This document shows, in pieces, positions 5,600 to 14,087 of a stretch of DNA of 21,853 nt (position 1 is its first letter; every line of letters starts with the position of its first letter). The notes beneath the pieces were generated by a model, which did not search any database, was not told the DNA's origin, and was given only the letters and a program-made list of their open reading frames with translations. Location: the NCBI GenBank assembly GCA_045539595.1, contig JAZQFQ010000076.1, positions 1 to 21,853 on the forward strand, written 5' to 3'. The position numbers were made by a program, and so were the translations under genes. The stretch comes from SIG701 sp045539595. Lineage in GTDB: Bacteria > Bacillota > Clostridia > Oscillospirales > CAG-272.

Positions 5600-8304
5600 G
5601 TGATCTGTTTCTGAAAATTCTCAACATGAGCATCACGGCCAGCTGGCTGGTGCCGGTGGTATTGCTTCTGCGTATGCTCCTGAAGAAGGCACCCCGCTGG
5701 ACACACGTCCTGCTCTGGGGCATGGTGGCAGTGCGGCTGATATGCCCCTTCTCGGTAGAAAGTACTCTCAGCCTGATTCCCAGCGCGGAGACGATCCCGT
5801 CGAATGTCGAGCTGGATATCACCCCCGCCATCGACAGCGGCGTGCCGATCATCAATCAGGCCGTCAATCCCCTAATAAAGAATTCCAATACGCCGGCAGC
5901 CGGCGCCAGCATCAATCCGCTGCAAATCACCTTTGGTATTCTTTCCAATCTGTGGGTGCTGGGCATGGTCGCCATGACACTCTACACCGCCATCAGTTAT
6001 CTTCGTTTGCGGCACAGCATCGGTACGGCTGTCCTTTTGCGGGATAACATTTATCAAAGTGAAAATGTATCCTCTCCCTTTGTATTGGGGATTTTCCGGC
6101 CGCGGATCTATCTGCCCTACCGCCTGTCGGAAACCGATCGGGAGCACGTAATCGCCCACGAAACGGCCCACATCCGCCGGCGGGATCACTACTGGAAGCC
6201 CCTGGGCTTTCTTCTGCTCACGATCCACTGGTTCAATCCGCTGATGTGGCTGGCCTATATTCTTTTGTGCCGGGATATTGAATCGGCCTGCGATGAGCGC
6301 GTGATCCGCGATCTGGGACACGACGGCCGGGCGGATTACTCTCAGGCACTGCTGAACTGCAGTATCCACCGCCGTTCCATCGCGGCCTGCCCGCTGGCAT
6401 TCGGTGAGGTGGGCGTGAAAGATCGGGTGAAATCCGTATTGAACTACAAAAAGCCCGCGTTCTGGATCATCCTTCTGGCGGTGATCGCCTGCATCGCCAC
6501 CGCGGTGTTCTTCCTCACCGATCCCGCATCGTCGTTGGATGCAGATCTGCAGGTGTTCATCGACTGCCGCATTGCGGAGCATCATCAGTCCGAGCACACC
6601 GCCGGTCATGCCAGCGTTCTGGATTGGAAACTGCTGGGTCAGAAGCGAAAAGGAGATGAAACCACATTGTATATGTGGGTGCTGTATGAGGAATACAGCT
6701 GTGAGGACGGCATTTTGAAGCAGGAGTCCGGCGCCCACTCTCCCACCGCGATCACCGTGACCAAGGCGGATGGCGGCTACCGTCTGGTGGAATACTGGAC
6801 ACCCCGGGACGGATCCTATTATGACGACGATATCCGCGCCAAGGTGCCGTGGTATCTGTACGGCCGCGCTATTGACTCCCAGAGGTATATTGACGAGCAA
6901 AAGGCTGCCTGCGAGCGGCTGGCCCGGGAATATTTTGCCGATGCGTCTGCGAGCGATCCTCTTCTCACGCCGCCCATCCAGGATATGCAATCCAAACAGG
7001 AAGAGTTGGAAACCGAGTTGGCACTGAAGAAGCTGCGGGCAAAGTATCATCCCTTCTTCGATATCCCCACGACAAACGGTTTGAACATCTATATGTGGCA
7101 GATGGCGGAAACCAGTTACCGCTTCTCCCTTTATCGCCCTGACACCCAAATAAGTCTGCTTGAGCGCACCACGCTCAGCGTATCTCTGGAGGATATGCGG
7201 CTCATCGTGTCCACCTACGATATCGATCCCGCGGATATCCGGCTGATCCCCATCCCCTGCGTGTATTCCAGTTACCACTGCGCTTTTGATGACGCCTATT
7301 ACGAAAAGGTGGAGAATATGTTCGCCGAGGACGGATTTACCGTTGTGCGGCACATTCCCGATAGCGCCACGCCTATTACCTTTATGAACACAACCCGCGT
7401 AGAGCGTGAAGTACAGGATTACGTCCTCCAATTAGCCACCGATTATATTGAAGAATACAACCGCTCCGGCCACTCCCCGGGCTCGACGGTGTCCGACCGT
7501 TACTATATTACGGAAGCAGAAGTACGTGAAATCCACATCGTTGCCGCAGGAGTCGCGTCCGGAGAACTCGCCAACAGTGTTCACCTGTACCGGGCGGAAC
7601 TGGCATTGAGGCCTAACCGGACCGACTACATCCTTCCGTCACAAACCAAGGAGATGCAGGACGGATACTTCATGGTATACACACCCTATTTTGCCATGTA
7701 CCGGGGACCGGAAAGCAACGAGGTGCTAATCCCCATCGGGCAGATCGCCCAAGACACCATTGCCCAAAAGTACGGAACAAAAGAAATGCTGCAGAAATAC
7801 GGTGACAAATACAAAGCGGCCGTCATGGAGATGCGCAACGAGTATCTCAGCAGCCTGGGCGAAGATAAAAACGCGGATGTGCCTGAGACTGTGCTATCGA
7901 ATCAGTACTCTTTCGCAATCCAAGACGCGATATATGACCTGTCCGAAATGGAAATATCCCCAAGTGATCTGCGCACGGTCGCCTCTATCGGCCCGGATCA
8001 CCTTCTCCTCACCAACTCCTTTGGAGGGTATGAAAGTGCGTACATTTTCATCAACGAAACCACACAAACTCTTGAGAAGATCCTGATCGGTGCCGCCATA
8101 GATTGGCACAGTGAGGACATAACCACCTTCATTTACAATTATGCCTCCGACATCTTCGCCTATGACGGCTCGCTGATCGCCCACATTGAGATGGATACCG
8201 ATGAATCCATCCGCGCTCTGACCTATTCCGAGGACGGCACGGAAATCACGGTCCGTATTGAGAGCGAAGACACCATCCGCACGGTAACGATCCCCCGATA
8301 CTAA
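5596..8304 (+). CDS. M56 (BlaR1-like) membrane metalloprotease sensor, long C-terminus
   Basis: The 902-residue product begins with the BlaR1/M56 membrane module. Helices are seen at about 12-29, 36-52 and 112-133. A cytoplasmic zinc-protease domain follows, with HETAH (His188, Glu189, His192) and the downstream ESACDE motif (Glu229 probable third ligand). Another hydrophobic stretch is at about 204-224 and a last membrane helix at about 288-307. Residues 310-902 should be outside the cell. A first block (about 315-430, with LYMWVLYEEYS, HSPTAITV and EYWTPRDGSYY) looks like a domain I associate with clostridial M56 proteins. The remaining roughly 470 residues I do not recognise. No penicillin-binding SxxK/SxN/KTG set is evident, so it is probably not a beta-lactam receptor. 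Partner of the upstream repressor through a four-base overlap. The usual BlaR1 is about 580-600 residues, so the sensor is enlarged. Confidence 0.88.
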   Translation: MSDLFLKILNMSITASWLVPVVLLLRMLLKKAPRWTHVLLWGMVAVRLICPFSVESTLSLIPSAETIPSNVELDITPAIDSGVPIINQAVNPLIKNSNTPAAGASINPLQITFGILSNLWVLGMVAMTLYTAISYLRLRHSIGTAVLLRDNIYQSENVSSPFVLGIFRPRIYLPYRLSETDREHVIAHETAHIRRRDHYWKPLGFLLLTIHWFNPLMWLAYILLCRDIESACDERVIRDLGHDGRADYSQALLNCSIHRRSIAACPLAFGEVGVKDRVKSVLNYKKPAFWIILLAVIACIATAVFFLTDPASSLDADLQVFIDCRIAEHHQSEHTAGHASVLDWKLLGQKRKGDETTLYMWVLYEEYSCEDGILKQESGAHSPTAITVTKADGGYRLVEYWTPRDGSYYDDDIRAKVPWYLYGRAIDSQRYIDEQKAACERLAREYFADASASDPLLTPPIQDMQSKQEELETELALKKLRAKYHPFFDIPTTNGLNIYMWQMAETSYRFSLYRPDTQISLLERTTLSVSLEDMRLIVSTYDIDPADIRLIPIPCVYSSYHCAFDDAYYEKVENMFAEDGFTVVRHIPDSATPITFMNTTRVEREVQDYVLQLATDYIEEYNRSGHSPGSTVSDRYYITEAEVREIHIVAAGVASGELANSVHLYRAELALRPNRTDYILPSQTKEMQDGYFMVYTPYFAMYRGPESNEVLIPIGQIAQDTIAQKYGTKEMLQKYGDKYKAAVMEMRNEYLSSLGEDKNADVPETVLSNQYSFAIQDAIYDLSEMEISPSDLRTVASIGPDHLLLTNSFGGYESAYIFINETTQTLEKILIGAAIDWHSEDITTFIYNYASDIFAYDGSLIAHIEMDTDESIRALTYSEDGTEITVRIESEDTIRTVTIPRY

Positions 8305-8424
8305 TTGAGAGGCTGTGCCAATGGCTGATGTTCTAATCGGTGAAAAAGCACAAAGCAACCCGAACTGAAAGAAAACAGGATGTTGGTCTCCATCCGCATA
8401 AGGATGTTATCCCCCATTGAGATG

Positions 8425-8470
8425 AAAGAATCACAGAATTCCGAGAAGAGTTCTGTGATTCTTTCTATAA
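8425..8470 (+). terminator. Probable terminator of the blaI-blaR1-like operon
   Basis: AAAGAATCACAGAA (8425-8438) and its exact complement (8451-8464) flank a 12-base loop; the second arm and following bases (TTCTTTCTATAA) are T-rich. It lies about 120 bases after the sensor stop. The stretch 8305-8424 contains no gene I can support. Confidence 0.75.
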
Positions 8471-8539
8471 CCGACGATGCTTGACAGAAAACCCAAAATT
8501 ATAGATAGAGGCCGGCATCCGCGGTCACCCGCACGGCAG

Positions 8540-8575
8540 ACAAAAGAAATCCCCGCGCACCGTATGCGCGGGGAT
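8540..8575 (-). terminator. Terminator at the end of the opp-DUF3899 transcript
   Basis: On the minus strand ATCCCCGCGCA (8575-8565), loop TACGG and its exact complement (8559-8549) are followed by TTCTTTTG. It starts five bases after the stop of the DUF3899 gene and closes the opp transcript. Confidence 0.88.
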
Positions 8576-8579
8576 ACTC

Positions 8580-8999
8580 TTATGCGTTATAGAAATTTAC
8601 GTACCAAATAACCGTCAAGACGATTCCAATGAAAAGGAAGAACAGTCCCGTCACAAGAATACAGCTGTCATTTCGCTTCTTGGCCTCGCTGAGCTTACGC
8701 GCGCGGTAATCCGCATATCGCTCGTGCTTGGCTCTGCCCATAGGGATAAAGGTGAGCACGACATTTCTGAGAACAAATCCGATGCCTATGAGTGCCCCCT
8801 CGCCACTGACGTACAGCATGCCTGCAAAAAGTGTCATCAATACGCCCGAAACGAAGAAAGCATCGGATAAGATCTGGATATTTACCGCCGTGCTCCCTGT
8901 GAAAAAGCCCTTTGACCAAATCACAAGGAACGCGATAAGTGCTTCAACGCCAAAACAAATGGCATATTTTGTTAACGTACCTTTGGTTTCCTGTTTCAC
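8580..8999 (-). CDS. DUF3899-type small integral membrane protein
   Basis: The 139-residue protein has three to four hydrophobic segments (about 11-28, 43-62, 68-87 and 113-134). A basic cytoplasmic loop separates the last two (RAKHERYADYRARKLSEAKKRN, about 89-110; shown here in summary form). The central LSDAFFVSGVLM is characteristic of DUF3899 proteins of Bacillota, whose function is not established. The start is GTG at 8999; an in-frame TAA just upstream excludes a longer protein. AAAGGA is present but only two bases before the GTG, an unusually tight spacing, so the true start is slightly uncertain. It begins 22 bases after the oppF stop and ends at a terminator, so it appears to be the last gene of the opp operon. 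A role linked to the transporter is inference from position only. Confidence 0.8.
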   Translation of the reverse strand: MKQETKGTLTKYAICFGVEALIAFLVIWSKGFFTGSTAVNIQILSDAFFVSGVLMTLFAGMLYVSGEGALIGIGFVLRNVVLTFIPMGRAKHERYADYRARKLSEAKKRNDSCILVTGLFFLFIGIVLTVIWYVNFYNA

Positions 9000-9021
9000 T
9001 GTCCTTTAACCATCCATCTTG

Positions 9022-10281
9022 TTACTTGACCAGCTGCTTGTATTTTTCCTCTTCAGCGTTGTTGCAGTGCACGAAATGTCCGGGGGTGATCTCACGGAAA
9101 GAAGGAGTATCTACCGAATAATCGTGCTCCGCAATAGGATTGTAGTGAATTCTCGTGCGCTGCTTCTCATATACCGGATCGGGCAGCGGAATCGCCGAAA
9201 GAAGCGATTTCGTATAAGGATGCAGAGGATTCTTGAAGAGCTCGTCCGAATCGGCAAGCTCGACCATCTTTCCGAAGTACATAACGCCGATTCGATCGGA
9301 GAAGTATTTAACCACCGACAAGTCGTGCGCGATGAACATAATGGTAAGACCCAAACGCTCTCTCAGATCGTTGAGCAGGTTGATTACCTGTGCCTGAATC
9401 GATACGTCAAGCGCAGAGATAGGCTCGTCTGCGATGATCATCTCGGGCTGCATGATAACGGCTCTCGCGATACCGATACGCTGGCGCTGACCACCGGAGA
9501 ACTCGTGAGGATAACGGTCTGCGTGCTCACGCACAAGGCCGACCGTCTCAAGTATCTCATAAACCTTTTCGTTGATATATTTCGGATCGGTGATGCCGTT
9601 GATCACAAGCCCCTCCGCGATAATATCACGAACGGTCATACGGGGGTCAAGAGACGCGATAGGATCCTGGAAGATCATCTGAATCTGGGTGATCAGTTTG
9701 CTCTTCTTGGCCACGCGGCAGCGGTTATGATACTCTGCCTTGAGGGCTTTCAGACGTGCATCGTCTTCTTTGGCTGCACGGAACTTATCGGCATACTCTG
9801 CCTCCAGCTTCTTCAGAAGGGATTCCACATACTGTTTGTCCACTTCCTTGCTGTCCGCCTTGGCGTCTCTGATGAGCGCGCGGTTCTTGTCAACGATCGC
9901 ACCAAGCTCCTCATTGATCTTTTGGATCTCTTTCTGAATCTCAGTTTTTCTCGCATCGTTCGCGTTCTTTTCGGCGCGGAGAAGCTTGATCTTCTTGGCG
10001 GCATCGGAACGAGCAGCAGCGATGGCATCCTTATAGGAACGGGTGCCTGCGCCGATTCTCTGTCCCTTGAAGTACACGTTACCGGAGGTAATGTTGTACA
10101 GTTTGATGATGGAACGGCCGGTCGTGGTCTTACCGCAGCCGGACTCACCTACGAGGCCGAAGGTCTCACCTTTTTTGATTTCAAAGCTTACATCATCCAC
10201 AGCCTTGAGATCCTTACGTCCCAAGCGGAAATACTGGCAAAGGTGGTCCACTTTCAACAATACTTCATTATTATTCTCCAT
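9022..10281 (-). CDS. oppF: Oligopeptide ABC transporter ATPase OppF, with helical insertion
   Basis: One of the two nucleotide-binding subunits that power a peptide-type importer on the cytoplasmic face. All ABC motifs are present in the 419 residues: Walker A GESGCGKTT (45-53), Q-loop IFQDP with Gln205, signature FSGGQRQR (261-268), Walker B MIIADE (281-286), D-loop SALD (289-292) and switch His319. The C-terminal oligopeptide-transporter tail includes NPLHPYTKSLLSAIPLPDP. The usual length is about 310-330. The excess is about 120 charged, Lys/Glu/Ala-rich residues (about 76-196) inserted between Walker A and the Q-loop, probably a long helical hairpin or coiled coil. Of the tail cysteines often present in OppD/OppF relatives, only Cys406 (GHFVHC) remains. 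AGGAGG lies five bases before the ATG, and the start overlaps oppD by 11 bases. Confidence 0.94.
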   Translation of the reverse strand: MENNNEVLLKVDHLCQYFRLGRKDLKAVDDVSFEIKKGETFGLVGESGCGKTTTGRSIIKLYNITSGNVYFKGQRIGAGTRSYKDAIAAARSDAAKKIKLLRAEKNANDARKTEIQKEIQKINEELGAIVDKNRALIRDAKADSKEVDKQYVESLLKKLEAEYADKFRAAKEDDARLKALKAEYHNRCRVAKKSKLITQIQMIFQDPIASLDPRMTVRDIIAEGLVINGITDPKYINEKVYEILETVGLVREHADRYPHEFSGGQRQRIGIARAVIMQPEMIIADEPISALDVSIQAQVINLLNDLRERLGLTIMFIAHDLSVVKYFSDRIGVMYFGKMVELADSDELFKNPLHPYTKSLLSAIPLPDPVYEKQRTRIHYNPIAEHDYSVDTPSFREITPGHFVHCNNAEEEKYKQLVK

Positions 10282-12502
10282 GGTTGCCTCCTCTTTCTTT
10301 CATTCGCCGGATACGCTCGGTGATGATCTTGGGGATTTCCACCTTGGGTGCGTTGGGATGGAGCAGCCAGGTTGCAGCATAATGTGTGGGGGAAACCTCA
10401 TACATGGGAGGCTGCATCTCAAAGTCAATCTCCATAGCGTACTTGTTTCTTTCCGCAAACGCATCGCCCACAGGGGGATATATCATATTCGGGGGAGTGC
10501 CGGGGATCGCATCCAACTTCTCGTTGGTGTCAAGGTCAGGCATGGAGGACAGCAGTGCCCAGGTATAGGGATGCTGAGGATTATAGAATACCTCTTCCGC
10601 CGTGCCGTACTCTACGATCTTACCCGCATACATAACGGCAATTCTGTCCGCCATGTTGGCAACAACGCCGAGGTCGTGGGTAATAAAGATAATCGAGAGG
10701 TTGTGCTCGCGCTTGAGTCGGTTGATCAGCTCAAGGATCTGCGCCTGGATCGTAACATCCAGTGCGGTCGTGGGCTCGTCACAGATGAGGATATCGGGGT
10801 TAGCCGAAAGCGCGATCGCGATAACGATACGCTGACGCATACCGCCCGAAAACTCGAACGGATACTGTCTGTAACGCATTCTTGCCTCAGGAATACCCAC
10901 CTCTTCCATCAGCTTGATAGCCTTCTCTTTTGCGATTCGCTTGGTCAGTGTATATACTACCTGCGACGCCTTTTCCTTGAGGTAATCGATAATTTCTACA
11001 CAGCGCTTATCGGCGTCAAAGCTCTCCGCACTCTCAACGTCTGCCTTGAATTTGTTCATTACGCGGGAGAGAACCGAAACGATCGTCTCGATCTGTACAT
11101 CCAGCTCGATCACCGACTTGGGAACGATCTTCCAGTCCACCTTCTTGCCCTGCGCCAGCAAAGCCTCTCTCTGCGCGGTCTGACGCGCAAAGCGAGCCTC
11201 CTCCTTGGGATTGTTTTTCACATAGAAGAAGTACTTCTCCACTTCTCTTTCGAGTGCTCCGCCAAAGGTGTAAGCCACGTTATCCTTGACAACGGCAAGC
11301 GGGTCGATCGCCGCGAGAACGCTCTTGTTTACGCTCTTGCAGGTCGCATCCGCCTCTTGAGCAGAAAATGTTCCTGCTCTGAAGAATTGGATCGCATTCT
11401 CAAGTGCCGCGATAGCGGCCTTCTTGTTTTCGATGGTCTTGTCAAACGAATACTGCACCGCAATCTTCTCGAGGGCAATAAAGGAGTCCATAAAGTTCTC
11501 GTTGAGGAACTTGACAGCCTTCTCGTTGGCCTCGTCTGCGGGCATCTGGCTGAGATCGGCTTCAGGATGCGTGTATACGTAGTAACCGATGCGGAAGAAG
11601 TTGTACTGGGGCTGATCCAGCATTTCCTTTGCCGTGTTCTTGAGTGCCTCCAGTGCTTCCACTGTCTTCGGGGATGCCTGATTCTTGGACGCACCGGCAC
11701 CGGCAACCTTCTTGGCCTTATCAGAGAGGCTTACCTTGGAACGCTCAGCACGAAGAACTCCTCTGAATGCCGTTGCATGTGCCTTCAGGGTATCCGCATA
11801 CTTGGAAACGAAGTATTTGTCGTCGATTTCCTTAAGTCTGCGCTCAATGAGCTTCAGCGTGCCCACCACGTCGACCTTCTGCTTCTTCTCGGTGAGGAAA
11901 AGCAGATCATCGATTATCGCAATCATTTCCTCTGCGGCGGTGCGTGCTGCGTTATAGCTGTTCTCAAGCTTGATCGCCTGAATATTGAAGTCATCGAAGG
12001 TTTTGATATACTTGTCAACATCCGAAGCGGAAACGTTAGCATGGGGAGTCTCGGCAAGTGCCTTTTTCATCATTTCGGACAATTCCGCAAGAGTTTTATT
12101 AAAGGTTACGCGGCCCTCTTTGCGGTTTGCCTTATTCTTCAGAAGCATGGCCTCTGTGATCTGTTTGCCGATTCGCATGATGGGGTTCAGAGCAGACAGG
12201 GGATCCTGGAAGATCATGGCGATCTTATCGCCACGAAGCTTGTGCATCTCCTCCTCGGGGATACGCACAAGGTCCTGTCCGTCATAAAGTATCTCGCCGC
12301 CCTCATAGATGGCGTTGACTGCGGAAATACCCATGATCGCCTTAGAGGTAACAGACTTACCCGATCCCGATTCTCCAACGATGGCAAGGGTCTCGCCCTT
12401 GTAAAGATCGAAGGAAATGTCACGTACTGCCTGTACCTTACCGGCATCCGTACGGAAGGAGACCTTAAGATCATTTACCGATAATTTGATTTCCTTATTC
12501 AT
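10271..12502 (-). CDS. oppD: Oligopeptide ABC transporter ATPase OppD, with ~400-residue insertion
   Basis: Second ATPase of the importer. Motifs: Walker A GESGSGKS (43-50), Q-loop MIFQDPLSALNP (Gln99), signature FSGGMRQR (551-558), Walker B ILICDE (571-576), D-loop TALD (579-582), His609, and the OppD-type tail NPQHPYTWALLSSMPDL followed by IPGTPPNM. A normal OppD is about 330-350 residues; this one is 743. The extra roughly 400 residues (about 122-520) sit between Q-loop and signature, i.e. in the helical subdomain that touches the permease. They are rich in Ala, Lys and Glu with long helix-like stretches, and include an Ala/Gly/Lys linker near 262-280. Reading frame and catalytic residues are intact. 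In the tail, positions where OppD relatives often carry iron-sulfur cysteines read VGDAFAERNKYAM, with no Cys. It starts two bases after the oppC stop. Confidence 0.94.
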   Translation of the reverse strand: MNKEIKLSVNDLKVSFRTDAGKVQAVRDISFDLYKGETLAIVGESGSGKSVTSKAIMGISAVNAIYEGGEILYDGQDLVRIPEEEMHKLRGDKIAMIFQDPLSALNPIMRIGKQITEAMLLKNKANRKEGRVTFNKTLAELSEMMKKALAETPHANVSASDVDKYIKTFDDFNIQAIKLENSYNAARTAAEEMIAIIDDLLFLTEKKQKVDVVGTLKLIERRLKEIDDKYFVSKYADTLKAHATAFRGVLRAERSKVSLSDKAKKVAGAGASKNQASPKTVEALEALKNTAKEMLDQPQYNFFRIGYYVYTHPEADLSQMPADEANEKAVKFLNENFMDSFIALEKIAVQYSFDKTIENKKAAIAALENAIQFFRAGTFSAQEADATCKSVNKSVLAAIDPLAVVKDNVAYTFGGALEREVEKYFFYVKNNPKEEARFARQTAQREALLAQGKKVDWKIVPKSVIELDVQIETIVSVLSRVMNKFKADVESAESFDADKRCVEIIDYLKEKASQVVYTLTKRIAKEKAIKLMEEVGIPEARMRYRQYPFEFSGGMRQRIVIAIALSANPDILICDEPTTALDVTIQAQILELINRLKREHNLSIIFITHDLGVVANMADRIAVMYAGKIVEYGTAEEVFYNPQHPYTWALLSSMPDLDTNEKLDAIPGTPPNMIYPPVGDAFAERNKYAMEIDFEMQPPMYEVSPTHYAATWLLHPNAPKVEIPKIITERIRRMKERGGNHGE

Positions 12503-12504
12503 GC

Positions 12505-14085
12505 TTAATCCTCCGTACCTCTGAGCGACGGATTGAACGCATCGCGCAATCCGTTACCGAACAAATTGAAGCTGAGCATCAAAAGAACCAAGAACATACA
12601 GGGGAAGAATGCCACATATCCGGCGTTTGCCATAATGGACTGCTGGCCTGCTGCGATAAGCGTACCGACGCTGGTCGTATTTCCTGCTTCCAGGTTGATG
12701 ATACCCAGGTAGGTAAAGCTGGTCTCCGAATAGATCATGCCGGGAATTACCAGCGCGAAGCTGGTTACGATGGTACCGAGGCCGTTCGGGAAAATATGCT
12801 TGAACATAATTCTCGCGTCCCGTGCCCCCAGCGTTCTTGCCGCCAGAACGTATTCCTGATTCTTGAAGCGGTAGAACTGCATACGGGTTCTGCCGGCCAT
12901 ACCGATCCATCCCGTCAGGAAGAAGGCAATAAACAAGACCAGCACCTGGCTTGCCGCACCCATATGGTATTTCAGAAGTGTAATGACAATAATAGTGGGA
13001 ATAGCACCCAATATCTCAGCAACTCTCTCCATGAAGAGGTCGATCTTACCGCCAAAGTAACCCGAAATGGAACCCCAAATTACACCGACGATAAAGTTCG
13101 CAATGGCAACAACGGTTGCAAAAACAAACGAGAATCTTGCACCGTATGCAAGGCAGGCGAAGATGTCCTTACCTGTCTGCGTAGTACCGAACAGGAAGAG
13201 CGGCTCCTTGATGCCGTCCTTCTTTACCTCGTTATGCTGATAGATATAGTACTCGTAGTATTCAGCTCTTACCTCAATACCACCGTCTACCTTTCTACCG
13301 TAAACGTAGAAGTACTGCTTGCCGTCCTCCTCTACGCCATTCTCTCCTTCAATTCTAAGGGAGTTGTACTCAGCCATGAGATTACTAAATTCGCCCGCCT
13401 CATATTTCCAATAGTTGGGGATGATATTGCCGTCCTTGTCAACCTTGGGACGGAGGCTGGCTACCTTGGGGTTTTCCACCTTATAGTAGATGTTGGCATC
13501 GTATTTGTTCTTCTCAAGCGTAGGTCTGTCCGCGAACTTGACAACCGGATACAGCACCTGTCTGCCCGTTTCGTTCTGATATCTCTGAATATCATTAAAC
13601 TCTTCCACAGAGATGATTTTATACTTACCAAAGCCTACACCGTAATAGGTATCGTAACGGTAGGAATAATTGGAACCATCCTCGCTTACCTCATACTCGC
13701 CGTTTTTGATTACTTCTCTGCCCGTTTCAGTAGCAAGAGCGAGATCCTTGAGATAGCCAATGTAATTCGTTTTCTTCTCTCTGCATCCGTCCCAGAAATC
13801 AATATTGCTGTTAGCAAACAGGTTCGACTTGGGGGTTACGTATGCATACACCATATCGTAATATGCGGGCTGGAAGGGGGTAAAGAAAGGCGCAAGTATA
13901 GCAAAAAGCACCAGTACAGCAATTACCACACCGCCTACGACCGCACCCTTATTCTTGCAGAAGCGGCGGAACGCACCCTGAAAATAACTTACGGGCTTGG
14001 TTTCAAATTTGCTGTCATGATACAAATCGTTTCTTGTCGCAAATTGAAACTTCTCTACGGGGATGTTATTTATATTATTATCCAT
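12505..14085 (-). CDS. oppC: Oligopeptide ABC transporter permease OppC, with extracellular insertion
   Basis: Membrane subunit pairing with OppB to form the translocation path. The 526 residues include a cytoplasmic N-terminus, TM1 (about 48-68), and the family motif FGTTQTGKD (299-307, usually FGTDxLGRD). Several further helices (from about 318 to 510) follow, with the EAA coupling loop YVLAARTLGARDARIMFKH at about 412-430. Known OppC/DppC proteins are about 290-310 residues. Here about 200 additional residues lie between TM1 and the FGT motif (about 90-290), which places them outside the membrane. They are rich in Tyr, Asn, Lys and Glu and look like a folded soluble domain. The gene starts two bases after the oppB stop and ends two bases before the oppD start, so expression is tightly coupled. 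Confidence 0.93.
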   Translation of the reverse strand: MDNNINNIPVEKFQFATRNDLYHDSKFETKPVSYFQGAFRRFCKNKGAVVGGVVIAVLVLFAILAPFFTPFQPAYYDMVYAYVTPKSNLFANSNIDFWDGCREKKTNYIGYLKDLALATETGREVIKNGEYEVSEDGSNYSYRYDTYYGVGFGKYKIISVEEFNDIQRYQNETGRQVLYPVVKFADRPTLEKNKYDANIYYKVENPKVASLRPKVDKDGNIIPNYWKYEAGEFSNLMAEYNSLRIEGENGVEEDGKQYFYVYGRKVDGGIEVRAEYYEYYIYQHNEVKKDGIKEPLFLFGTTQTGKDIFACLAYGARFSFVFATVVAIANFIVGVIWGSISGYFGGKIDLFMERVAEILGAIPTIIVITLLKYHMGAASQVLVLFIAFFLTGWIGMAGRTRMQFYRFKNQEYVLAARTLGARDARIMFKHIFPNGLGTIVTSFALVIPGMIYSETSFTYLGIINLEAGNTTSVGTLIAAGQQSIMANAGYVAFFPCMFLVLLMLSFNLFGNGLRDAFNPSLRGTED

Positions 14086-14087
14086 AA

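Noticed and set aside
5228..8304. Beta-lactam resistance operon
   Set aside because: Only the regulator families match. No beta-lactamase or PBP2a gene is nearby, and the sensor region lacks the penicillin-binding motif set.
8321..8368. A 15-codon open frame with a GAGAGG-like site after the sensor gene
   Set aside because: Too short, with no recognisable composition or conservation evidence available; chance is the simplest explanation.
8481..8507. TTGACA followed by TATAGA/TAGATA on the plus strand
   Set aside because: Spacing is only 13-15 bases, and there is no plus-strand gene downstream before the convergent opp terminator.
9690..12140. Insertions in OppD/OppF as frameshifts, fused genes or mobile elements
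   Set aside because: Frames remain open, both halves of each ATPase are complete, and there are no terminal repeats or transposase-like sequences at the insertion borders.
10043..12484. Very long plus-strand open frame (over 800 codons) opposite oppD and part of oppF
   Set aside because: The opposite strand encodes a full set of ABC motifs; the antisense frame is open because of codon bias in the real gene, and its residue pattern is not protein-like.
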